Counted from the first letter of the stretch, positions 1 through 5,026 are shown. The stretch: DNA of 5,026 nt from Patescibacteria group bacterium (GCA_022705465.1 JAKJEK010000078.1:1-5026), one strand, 5' to 3'. The notes: generated by a model from the letters alone, not told the origin. Numbers and translations: made by a program.

Positions 1-880
1 AAAGCGATGCGCCTAGCAAACCGATGGCAAAGAGCAAGCTTGAAGCCTCACCAGCCAGAGGGCGCAATGCCAATGCTGCTTCCTCAGCACTATTGACTAC
101 AATTCCCCTGCTGAAGAGCGTGGCAGCTGTGGTGATGATGATAAATGCCGAAATGATATTGCCCCACATCGAGCCGAAGACCACGTCGGTGCGCGTATCT
201 CCATATTTATTAAGGTCCACACCTTTATCGGCAACCGAAGCCTGCAAATAGAAAATTCCCCAAGGGGTAATGGTGGTACCGATCACCGCCAGAACCGCGA
301 TCATATAATCAGAGTTCATTTGGATTTGGGGTTTAACTGCTGCCTGCAGGACAACACCCCAATCTGGCTTAATCACAAACACAGTGATGACATAACTTAG
401 CGAAGAAAGACATAGTACCAGAAGGATTTTCTCGACGCTTTTATAGTCCCCTCGCAACACGATGAAGGTAATTAATACCCCCGCCAATGGTACAGTAATA
501 AGGCGGCTGATTCCAAACAACTCTCCAGCGGCTGCCACGCCGGCAAACTCTGCGACCGTTGTGCCCAGGTTAGCAATCAATAAGCAAAGCATGGCAAACG
601 CAGTCGTCTTGACGCCAAAGCGTTCGCGGATCAGATCTGCAGCACCTTTTCCTGTGACGGCTCCCATACGTGCTGCCATTTCTTGGATGATCACCTCTCC
701 GATGGTGATCAGTAAAATGATCCAAATAAAGCTGTAGCCATACTTAGAGCCCGCAACCGAATAGGTAGCGATGCCTGGAGCATCGTTATCGGCGCTCGCA
801 GTAATAATTCCGGGGCCAATAATGGATAAGAATGCAAATGTATTGCGCAGCCAAACTGGTGGGGTGAAACGTTTTTTCAT
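1..880 (-). CDS. NRAMP-family divalent cation transporter, NRMT-like (3' end beyond window)
   Basis: This is an integral membrane transporter of the NRAMP/SLC11 (LeuT) fold, predicted to import divalent metal. 293 residues are visible, of roughly 400-450 usual for the family; the C-terminus lies off the left edge. Hydrophobic helices lie near residues 16-41, 50-66, 93-118, 127-143, 150-170, 192-214, 233-256 and 280 onward. The TM1 unwound motif, DPGN in Mn/Fe transporters, reads D-A-P-G at residues 32-35 inside GPGIITASADNDAPGIATYS. The TM6 motif, normally A-x-x-M-P-H, reads T-T-I-T-P-W at 202-207, so the metal-coordinating Met is Thr205. In known NRAMP biology, loss of that Met marks the NRAMP-related magnesium transporters; Mg2+ as substrate here is inferred. 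The ATG at 880 has AGAGGTG upstream. Only 8 bp separate it from the stop of the MgtE-domain gene, so the two are surely co-transcribed. A relaxed Mn/Fe transporter is the alternative. Confidence 0.9.
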   Translation of the reverse strand, partial: MKKRFTPPVWLRNTFAFLSIIGPGIITASADNDAPGIATYSVAGSKYGYSFIWIILLITIGEVIIQEMAARMGAVTGKGAADLIRERFGVKTTAFAMLCLLIANLGTTVAEFAGVAAAGELFGISRLITVPLAGVLITFIVLRGDYKSVEKILLVLCLSSLSYVITVFVIKPDWGVVLQAAVKPQIQMNSDYMIAVLAVIGTTITPWGIFYLQASVADKGVDLNKYGDTRTDVVFGSMWGNIISAFIIITTAATLFSRGIVVNSAEEAALALRPLAGEASSLLFAIGLLGASL

Positions 881-888
881 GGGCACCT

Positions 889-2154
889 CTATCTACTGGA
901 AAAGCGGGGTAAACGTTTTTTCCAAGCTGTAGGGAGCACCGTATCGAGTGCATCATCCACCGTTACAATGCCTAACATCCTTTCAGTTTCAGGTTCCACC
1001 ACGGGAACTGCCATTAAGTCATATTTGGCAATCAGATAAGCAGAGTCTTCCTGTGGCGTAAGCGGGTAAACCCGAACGATGGAATCATCAATCCATTTGG
1101 AAAGCGGCTGGTCTAAAGGCGAGGTGACCAAATCACGCAAGGTGACCACGCCCTTGAGTTTCTGGTTTTCATCGAGGATGTAAACGTAATACATAAACTC
1201 GTCCTCCAAGGCGTCTTCAGAAGAACGCAGGAATTGTAATGCTTCGCCAACCGTAAAGTGCTCTGGAACCCAGGTAAACTCGGTGGTCATGATACCGCCG
1301 GATGAATCCTCTGGATAACCCAAAAGAGAGCGCACCTCTTCGGCTTCCTCATCTTCCATAAGGGTGAGCAGCTGTTCGCTGACCTGATCGTCCATATCGG
1401 CTAAGATATCCGCTGCCTCATCCGGATCCATTTCCTCGAGCACGTCAGCAGCGCGCTCGGGGTGCAGGTGAGAAAGGATGGCTTGCTGTACCTCAGGGGA
1501 ACTCTCCTCAAGGGTATCCGCTAAGTCCTCATTGGTGAAGCCTTGCAGCAAGGCTTTGCTGGTATGGCTGTCTAAGTCGTCCAGGATGGCAGCGATATCC
1601 GCGGGGGGCATTTGAACCAAGCGGGTTTGGGAAACACTCAAGCGCAAGGGGTCGTCGTGTTCAACCGAAGCCACTAACTCCCACGGGATAACATGGGTCT
1701 TCAAGTCCTTATGGAACAGTTTAGCAATACGCTTGCCTGCTTTTTCCAGACCAAGGCGGCGCAGCAAACCGACAGTGCTTGCATCCACACCGGTGAGGTA
1801 AAAAAGCTCATCTTTACGCGCAATTTGCAAATCATTGACCCGGACTAAGCGCCGTCCTTCCAAATCGACGATTTGTTCATCCAGCACGCGTTGTTTAAGG
1901 AGCAATTCATGCCCCTTAGGCGTATAAGGTATTGCTTTATTGATATCGGTTTTGAGAACAATACTCGGCCATAGACTGGCTATCGATTGCGCATCAATCA
2001 TCTTTTTGCCATCCACCGCGTTTTTAAGCACCAACGCAGCAATCGGGGGCATACTTTTTTCGGTGCTATTGACCATAATGTCATCCAATTTGCCAACAAC
2101 ATGCCCAAAACCATCCCAGACTTTCTGATTAAGAAGCTGACTTAAATAAATCAT
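889..2154 (-). CDS. PRC-barrel / MgtE N-domain / CBS-pair protein, putative Mg2+ sensor for the NRAMP-type transporter
   Basis: This is a soluble, acidic 421-residue protein that looks like the cytosolic regulatory part of the Mg2+ channel MgtE without the five-helix pore. A PRC-barrel-like segment opens the protein (about 3-28, KVWDGFGHVVGKLDDI). A second follows at about 90-167 (VDLEGRRLVRVNDLQI, then DASTVGLLRRLG). The MgtE N superhelix spans about 183-292 and ends in the hallmark YPEDSSGGIMTTEF at 280-293. Two CBS motifs follow, at about 294-345 and 355-406 (second: GIVTVDDALDTV). The chain stops shortly after, at PTAWKKRLPRFSSR, with no membrane helix. In MgtE these domains bind Mg2+ at acidic interfaces and close the pore. 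Here the protein probably senses Mg2+ and gates the NRAMP-like transporter encoded 8 bp downstream; that partnership is inferred. An upstream GTG at 2166 would add four residues, but it overlaps the Shine-Dalgarno sequence, so the ATG at 2154 was chosen. Confidence 0.88.
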   Translation of the reverse strand: MIYLSQLLNQKVWDGFGHVVGKLDDIMVNSTEKSMPPIAALVLKNAVDGKKMIDAQSIASLWPSIVLKTDINKAIPYTPKGHELLLKQRVLDEQIVDLEGRRLVRVNDLQIARKDELFYLTGVDASTVGLLRRLGLEKAGKRIAKLFHKDLKTHVIPWELVASVEHDDPLRLSVSQTRLVQMPPADIAAILDDLDSHTSKALLQGFTNEDLADTLEESSPEVQQAILSHLHPERAADVLEEMDPDEAADILADMDDQVSEQLLTLMEDEEAEEVRSLLGYPEDSSGGIMTTEFTWVPEHFTVGEALQFLRSSEDALEDEFMYYVYILDENQKLKGVVTLRDLVTSPLDQPLSKWIDDSIVRVYPLTPQEDSAYLIAKYDLMAVPVVEPETERMLGIVTVDDALDTVLPTAWKKRLPRFSSR

Positions 2155-2372
2155 CACACACCTCACCAGGTTGTTTTGTATTCAGTTAGAAGATGACACC
2201 TCAGGGGACGCGTAACCCACCTTTTGCCCCTGGCCATGAGGGTTTACATGGCAGCGGTGCAAGTAGGTAAGATTACTGGTCCCATCAGACTTGCCGGCCC
2301 AGGCTGGTCGTCTGCTGCGGGTTCACTTCCGTTGGTTGTTACAAGTTCCATCGTTATCATTTCCGCTAACGA
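2155..2372 (-). promoter_or_regulatory. Structured 5' leader of the sensor-transporter operon, candidate metal-responsive element
   Basis: About 215 nt separate the predicted transcription start from the MgtE-domain ATG, and they fold into several hairpins readable by eye. The first, at 2351-2372, has a perfect 6-bp stem (TCGTTA/TAACGA) with a 10-nt loop. A long compound hairpin at 2281-2321 pairs CCC/GGG, CAGAC/GTCTG and CCAGCC/GGCCGG. GCCATG/CATGGC pairs at 2233-2252, and CAGGGG/CCCCTG at 2202-2232. A 38-codon open frame (2244-2360) crosses the compound hairpin and stops in the loop of the 2233-2252 hairpin. The position, ahead of a putative Mg2+ transport operon, suggests cis control of translation or transcription. 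I compared it from memory with the M-box, yybP-ykoY, NiCo, ydaO and cobalamin classes and recognised none, so ligand and mechanism are unknown. Confidence 0.5.
2158..2165 (-). promoter_or_regulatory. Shine-Dalgarno site that fixes the MgtE-domain gene start
   Basis: TGAGGTGT ends three bases before the ATG at 2154, which puts its GAGG core at normal ribosome-binding distance. The same eight bases occur again at 2196-2203, inside the leader. GGTGAG at 2162-2167 could pair with CTTACC at 2266-2271 (one G-U pair), so the site may be hidden in one leader fold. That pairing is a hand-made proposal. Confidence 0.6.
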
Positions 2373-2376
2373 CGAA

Positions 2377-2385
2377 AGTATACCA
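2377..2385 (-). promoter_or_regulatory. Candidate extended -10 promoter of the sensor-transporter operon
   Basis: On the minus strand this reads TGG-TATACT, an extended -10 element (TGn plus one mismatch to TATAAT). The hexamer 17 nt upstream (GCGATA) is a poor -35, which is tolerated by extended -10 promoters. Transcription would begin near 2370, exactly where the first leader hairpin begins, and this agreement is the main support for the call. Confidence 0.4.
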
Positions 2386-2445
2386 TAGCAATGGCTAAAT
2401 ATCGCGAAACATGTCGAGGATATTGCGGATAAATTCATTTTGAGG

Positions 2446-2513
2446 GGAAATTTTGGTCCATTTTTATGCAGAACCCGTAAAGCATGCAGTGCAATTAGGA
2501 GAGCGGCGAGAAC
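2446..2513 (-). repeat. Left copy of a diverged direct repeat flanking the J-domain gene
   Basis: Read on the minus strand from 2513, this matches the right copy read from 4034: 20 of the first 24 bases agree, including an 11-base identity (GTTCTCGCCGC). About 48 of 67 bases agree overall with one single-base gap. The first three differences fall at every third base. In that frame both copies encode VLAALL, then share an Ala, a Leu, VL and Lys at matching places. This copy has a stop codon (TAA) two codons upstream in the frame, so it is not an intact gene. It lies in non-coding DNA between the J-domain gene and the leader. Whether it is a decayed gene end, a mobile-element end or a dispersed genomic repeat cannot be told here. 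Confidence 0.55.
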
Positions 2514-2607
2514 ACGTACTTAGAGAAGCCCGCTCTAGTTCCTCGTTTGGTCGGGAGGCCGGCAAGAACAAGGTTTGTGGAATTTATAAAAGAGCTAATT
2601 GTGCACT
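2488..2607. repeat. Imperfect inverted repeat in the gap after the J-domain gene
   Basis: AGTGCAATTAG at 2488-2498 is mirrored by CTAATTGTGCACT at 2595-2607, giving 11-bp arms with a two-base bulge. Inside, AGAGCGG (2500-2506) pairs perfectly with CCGCTCT (2530-2536). The structure overlaps the left direct repeat. The span resembles a small non-autonomous element or a stable RNA hairpin, but no target-site duplication is evident. Apart from this and the direct repeat, 2386-2626 shows no credible gene and no clear terminator for the J-domain gene. Confidence 0.3.
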
Positions 2608-2626
2608 TCACGCGTATGGGGGAGAT

Positions 2627-3805
2627 TTACGTATTATCAGGTAAAACTGGATATATCCATTCTGCTAAGAAATCTTTAGTGCTCAATGTTTCATTAGCAA
2701 AATCTTCTATGGCATCCCATACTATGACCGCACCGCATCTTATTTTATTCTCAGTAGTAAAAAACATGGTCATAATCCCATAAGGCTTAGTCTCAAGTTC
2801 GTATCCATCTTGGGTAGATTGCACAATTGCAGAAGAAACAGCAACTGAAACACCAGCAATAGTATCCCAATCTGATTTTGCATTTTCAGAACCGGTGATA
2901 CCAATCACCAGCCAAAGTTTGCCATCTTCATCTTCTTCAAAAGAAACGCCTAGTAGGCTAATATCTTTCAATTCTTGCTGGGTATAGGCAAGATGGGCGA
3001 ATGAATACTCGATATAATCAATATACTTAAGTTGATCATCAGTTTTTTGTTTGGTTTCAATCGGAGGTATTTTAGTTGGTGGTACTGCTGGTACAGTAGT
3101 TGGCGAATATGAGAGTGTTGATGTTTGAACTGACGCAGAAGAAATAATAGAGAAAATAATGAAGCCAATTAGCATAAAACCACCGATTGTAGAAAAAACC
3201 CAAAACGGTGTTGGACTTGGAGCAATTTTCAATGGGGGCTTCTTCATTCCAGTAGTGAAGATAAAACGAAATAGATTGTTTAAGAGAATAAAGGGTGTAA
3301 CGATAAAAGAAATTATTCCCCACCAACCAAGAAGCATAGTTTTGCCAGTTAAGTTCCAAAAGTAGTAATCAATGCAAGACTTGCACAGGTTTCCTTTTAC
3401 TGCTCGATGCTGTCGCATAAAAACCATACCGATATTTTCGTGAAATTCAACATACTTAGTTTCGGCAGGTAAAAAACAACTCTGACAATAACCTATTGAT
3501 TGTGTTTTTTGTTGGGATTGTGTAGATGTGGTTTCTACTGGTTGGGTATAAGAATTTTGAGTTTGAGGTTTAGGTTGAGATGAATAGGACCGAAAAGCCC
3601 GATCATAATTCTCTCTCTTTGATGTATCACTTAGTACACTATAGGCCTCATTAATTTCTTTTAATTTTTCTTCTGCCTTAGACTTTAATTGATTATCTGG
3701 GAATTTATCAGGATGCCAAGCATGAACTAAAAAATGATACTGGGCTTTTATTTGCTCATTCGTAGCCTTAGGATCGACTTCAAGTATTTTATAGTAATCT
3801 TTCAT
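2627..3805 (-). CDS. Membrane-anchored J-domain (DnaJ-like) protein with a CxxC/CxxC site
   Basis: This 392-residue protein begins with a J-domain at residues 1-70, with HPD at 31-33 and the final helix KEINEAYSVLSDTSKRENYD. The J-domain would recruit and stimulate a DnaK/Hsp70 ATPase. A Ser/Gln/Thr-rich linker (71-105) follows, then CQSC (107-110), His133 and CKSC (141-144), a probable zinc ribbon. Hydrophobic segments lie at about 155-178 (LLGWWGIISFIVTPFILLNN) and 201-224. A Thr/Pro linker (about 229-250) leads to an uncharacterised globular C-terminal domain (255-392). The loop 185-193 carries KK and K, so the first segment may be re-entrant, which would leave the C-terminal domain outside the cell; the topology is uncertain. 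DnaJ's glycine-rich and client-binding regions are absent, so it is not DnaJ itself. The ATG at 3805 opens the J-domain directly, with only weak GGA upstream. The gene is about one-third GC, far below its neighbours, which suggests transfer. Its partner and client are unknown. Confidence 0.85.
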   Translation of the reverse strand: MKDYYKILEVDPKATNEQIKAQYHFLVHAWHPDKFPDNQLKSKAEEKLKEINEAYSVLSDTSKRENYDRAFRSYSSQPKPQTQNSYTQPVETTSTQSQQKTQSIGYCQSCFLPAETKYVEFHENIGMVFMRQHRAVKGNLCKSCIDYYFWNLTGKTMLLGWWGIISFIVTPFILLNNLFRFIFTTGMKKPPLKIAPSPTPFWVFSTIGGFMLIGFIIFSIISSASVQTSTLSYSPTTVPAVPPTKIPPIETKQKTDDQLKYIDYIEYSFAHLAYTQQELKDISLLGVSFEEDEDGKLWLVIGITGSENAKSDWDTIAGVSVAVSSAIVQSTQDGYELETKPYGIMTMFFTTENKIRCGAVIVWDAIEDFANETLSTKDFLAEWIYPVLPDNT

Positions 3806-3967
3806 ATTTGAATTCCAATCCCCTGCATTTGAAGAAACAGGTCAACCATTATTTTATATAGAAAAATAATATACAGATATTGTACCTGGTATTTTATGAA
3901 ATTAATATTTAGCCATATTATATACAATTAGAACCAAGGTGGCTATCGCTAGTTATCTTACTTAGAA
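3806..3967 (-). promoter_or_regulatory. AT-rich upstream region of the J-domain gene, presumed promoter
   Basis: The stretch is strongly AT-rich and has no credible gene. It holds a perfect TATAAT at 3917-3922 on the minus strand, but no matching -35 at 16-18 nt. It also holds TTGACC at 3840-3845 with no -10 at the right distance. A promoter for the isolated J-domain gene is expected here, but its exact position cannot be fixed by eye. Confidence 0.25.
3848..3870. repeat. Perfect AT-only-stem palindromic hairpin
   Basis: ATTATTTT (3848-3855) and AAAATAAT (3863-3870) form an exact 8-bp inverted repeat around the 7-base spacer ATATAGA. It lies 43 bp upstream of the J-domain start codon. It could be a regulator-binding palindrome or part of the untranslated leader. 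Such AT-rich palindromes arise readily by chance in AT-rich DNA, so function is not claimed. Confidence 0.45.
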
Positions 3968-4034
3968 GAATATTTAGGTCTTTTTTGCTTAGTACCCACA
4001 AACCAAGCTCTGCACTCAGTAGGGCGGCGAGAAC
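3968..4034 (-). repeat. Right copy of the diverged direct repeat, overlapping the TIM-barrel gene's 3' end
   Basis: This is the partner of the repeat at 2446-2513, in the same orientation; together they bracket the J-domain gene. Detectable similarity starts at 4034 on the minus strand, inside the TIM-barrel coding region, so that gene's last residues (F-S-P-P-Y) and TGA stop lie in repeat sequence. The equivalent frame of the left copy reads F-S-P-L-S-stop. A 7-bp hairpin (GCTTGGT/ACTAAGC, 3987-4008) followed by six A residues lies within it. The A-run is the wrong base for an intrinsic terminator of minus-strand transcripts. Confidence 0.55.
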
Positions 4035-4828
4035 GAAGTAGCGTGATTGCCAAACATGGCTTGCAAGCGGGGGACTTGCGCAAGTAGGGCGTCCGGCTGG
4101 GTACGCCATCCGAAGACGTCCCCAACGCCACCATACTCCAGCGCGACGATTTCGGGCTGGCGCCATTCACCGCTCAGAATCTGTTGCTGCGCCCAGTCGG
4201 CAGCTTGCCAATCCGAATCGCTCAATTCGAAATGATCGGTGATTAAGCCATGGTAACGGCGCAGCCCGGTGAGATGAAGCTCGCGCAAATGTTGCATGGG
4301 CAGCTGACTGACATAATCCGTCAGCTTATATTCCATGGCGCCGCAGCTGATGCGTGCGTGTGAAAGATCAAACAGCAAGTCGGTCTCGGTGGCGAGCAAG
4401 GTTTCACGGATGAGGTCGGGGTCAGCACCGATGCGGCTGCCTTTTTCCAATGGGGTGATGGGCAGGTTCTCAGCAACAAGTGGCACATCTGGGAGGTTGT
4501 TCCTTATAAAGGTAAGCTCCTCAACCCACTCGCGTATTTGCTTGAGCTGGTCATTACGGCTCCCGGGGTCGAGTGTGCTGTTTCCTATAAGATGGCAGTT
4601 GAGGTGTGGCGTATGCGTTTGGGTAAACATCGCGCGCAATACGTCGTAATCCAGGGTTGGAACTTTGCCATTGCCTACGGCAATCTCAAAATGCACATAG
4701 ACCGGGCGAAGGTGTTGGGCAGCGTGAATTACGCCTTGCCAATCAGGGCACTTGAGCAGATCTACTTCCACCTTGCCTGTACGGAGCAGTTTTTCCAGCG
4801 GGAGCGAGTAATTGACGGCAAATTGCAT
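4016..4828 (-). CDS. DUF692-like / xylose-isomerase-like TIM-barrel protein, function unknown
   Basis: The 270-residue protein has the strand-end motifs of a TIM-barrel metalloenzyme of the DUF692 or sugar-phosphate isomerase type. They are VYVHFEIAVGNG (43-54), LNCHLIG (76-82), LVAENLP (117-123), LLFDLSHARISCG (151-163), ELHLTG (183-188), DHFELSDSDW (198-207) and IVALEYGG (227-234). Likely metal ligands are His46, His79, Glu120, Asp154 or His157, His185, Asp198 or His199 and Glu231, by analogy with DUF692 enzymes, which bind iron or similar metals. DUF692 members such as MbnB and TglH modify RiPP peptides, but no precursor peptide is visible, so no substrate is assigned. The ATG at 4828 lies 11 bp after the ABC gene's stop and has no clear Shine-Dalgarno sequence, suggesting translational coupling. 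The extreme C-terminus falls in a repeat and may not be native. The fold is fairly sure; the family is less so. Confidence 0.7.
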   Translation of the reverse strand: MQFAVNYSLPLEKLLRTGKVEVDLLKCPDWQGVIHAAQHLRPVYVHFEIAVGNGKVPTLDYDVLRAMFTQTHTPHLNCHLIGNSTLDPGSRNDQLKQIREWVEELTFIRNNLPDVPLVAENLPITPLEKGSRIGADPDLIRETLLATETDLLFDLSHARISCGAMEYKLTDYVSQLPMQHLRELHLTGLRRYHGLITDHFELSDSDWQAADWAQQQILSGEWRQPEIVALEYGGVGDVFGWRTQPDALLAQVPRLQAMFGNHATSFSPPY

Positions 4829-4839
4829 AGGCGCGCTGC

Positions 4840-5026
4840 TTAGGACTCTTCGAAACCTTCGCTGACTTGCTGATATGGATCCAGCTGACTTTCGAGCTCA
4901 TGACGGAACTGCTGCGTGTAGAGCCGGTAGTAGTGACCGCGCAAGCGCATAAGCGATTGATGGTTGCCTTGCTCTGCAATTTGGCCATCGCGTATGACTA
5001 AGATCTTATCGGCATGTTTGATGGTA
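4840..5026 (-). CDS. ABC transporter ATP-binding protein, C-terminal fragment (5' part beyond window)
   Basis: Only the last 61 residues are present; the gene enters from the right edge. They begin TIKHADKILVIRDGQIAEQG, the strand and turn that follow the H-loop of ABC ATPases. Next comes NHQSLMRLRGHYYRLYTQQF, the helix typical of type I (MsbA/MdlB-like) exporters that fuse membrane and nucleotide-binding domains. Then a short acidic tail ends in GFEES and TAA. The Walker A, Q-loop, signature and Walker B motifs and the membrane domain would all lie outside the window, so the substrate cannot be judged. The tight spacing to the TIM-barrel gene suggests one transcript. Confidence 0.85.
   Translation of the reverse strand, partial: TIKHADKILVIRDGQIAEQGNHQSLMRLRGHYYRLYTQQFRHELESQLDPYQQVSEGFEES

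Noticed and set aside
24..737. Plus-strand open frames opposite the transporter
   Set aside because: They are antisense shadows of the NRAMP coding sequence, with no ribosome-binding site or domain.
2154..2166. GTG at 2166 as the start of the MgtE-domain gene
   Set aside because: It overlaps the Shine-Dalgarno sequence that serves the ATG at 2154, and the four extra residues match no domain.
2155..2372. M-box (ykoK) magnesium riboswitch
   Set aside because: The location is right, but the conserved GTTAGGTGAGGCTCC-type segment and GCTGCTGCCC core are not found in the leader, so the class name is not applied.
2244..2438. 64-codon minus-strand open frame upstream of the MgtE-domain gene
   Set aside because: Its first ATG lies upstream of the predicted start of transcription and it resembles no protein. 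Only the inner 38-codon part is kept, as a speculative leader peptide.
2453..2783. Overlapping plus-strand open frames of 63 and 78 codons
   Set aside because: They have no ribosome-binding site and no recognisable domain; one runs antisense into the J-domain gene, and the region is better explained by repeats.
2391..3916. Inverted 12-base match ATGGCTAAATAT at 2391-2402 and its complement at 3905-3916
   Set aside because: One such match between two strands in 5 kb is expected by chance, especially with AT-rich bases, and the flanks do not extend it.
3981..4008. Intrinsic terminator after the TIM-barrel gene
   Set aside because: The 7-bp hairpin is real, but in minus-strand RNA it is followed by six A residues rather than U residues.
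3918..4166. 82-codon minus-strand frame containing VLAALLSAELGLWVLSKK
   Set aside because: It overlaps the TIM-barrel gene in another frame and its start has no support. Only its middle portion is notable, and that is reported as the repeat.

Overview
The window carries five protein-coding genes, all on the minus strand, so transcription runs from right to left. Two are cut by the window edges. The sequence is bacterial. The mixed base composition, the NRAMP-plus-detached-MgtE-domain pair and the J-domain membrane protein with a GWWG segment would suit Chloroflexota (Anaerolineae-like), but that is a weak guess with no ribosomal or marker gene to support it.

Layout from right to left (order of transcription). 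(1) 4840-5026: the C-terminal end of an ABC-type exporter ATPase. (2) 4016-4828: a TIM-barrel protein with DUF692-like / xylose-isomerase-like motifs, starting 11 bp after the ABC gene and probably co-transcribed. (3) 3806-4015: an AT-rich intergenic stretch with a palindromic hairpin. (4) 2627-3805: a markedly AT-rich gene for a membrane-bound J-domain protein with a CxxC/CxxC putative zinc site. (5) 2386-2626: non-coding DNA. (6) 2155-2372: a long, strongly structured untranslated leader with an extended -10 promoter just upstream. (7) 889-2154: a soluble protein made of PRC-barrel-like segments, an MgtE N domain and a CBS pair. (8) 1-880: an NRAMP-family membrane transporter, truncated by the left edge.

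The most coherent unit is the last pair with its leader. The soluble protein looks like the cytosolic Mg2+-sensing half of an MgtE channel without its membrane half. It lies 8 bp upstream of an NRAMP homologue whose metal-site signatures depart from the Mn/Fe consensus: DPGN becomes DAPG, and the TM6 methionine becomes threonine. This fits the NRAMP-related magnesium transporter (NRMT) type. The inferred system is a two-gene magnesium (or other divalent cation) uptake module in which an MgtE-type sensor is a separate subunit gating an NRAMP-fold transporter. The pair sits behind a roughly 215-nt leader that could be a metal-responsive RNA or peptide-attenuator switch.

The J-domain gene looks acquired. 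It is far more AT-rich than its neighbours and lies between two diverged direct repeats (2446-2513 and 3968-4034, about 48 of 67 aligned bases identical). The right-hand repeat supplies the last codons and stop of the TIM-barrel gene. Early substitutions between the repeats fall at every third base, as if both descend from a coding sequence. No integrase, transposase, tRNA, rRNA or CRISPR array is seen.
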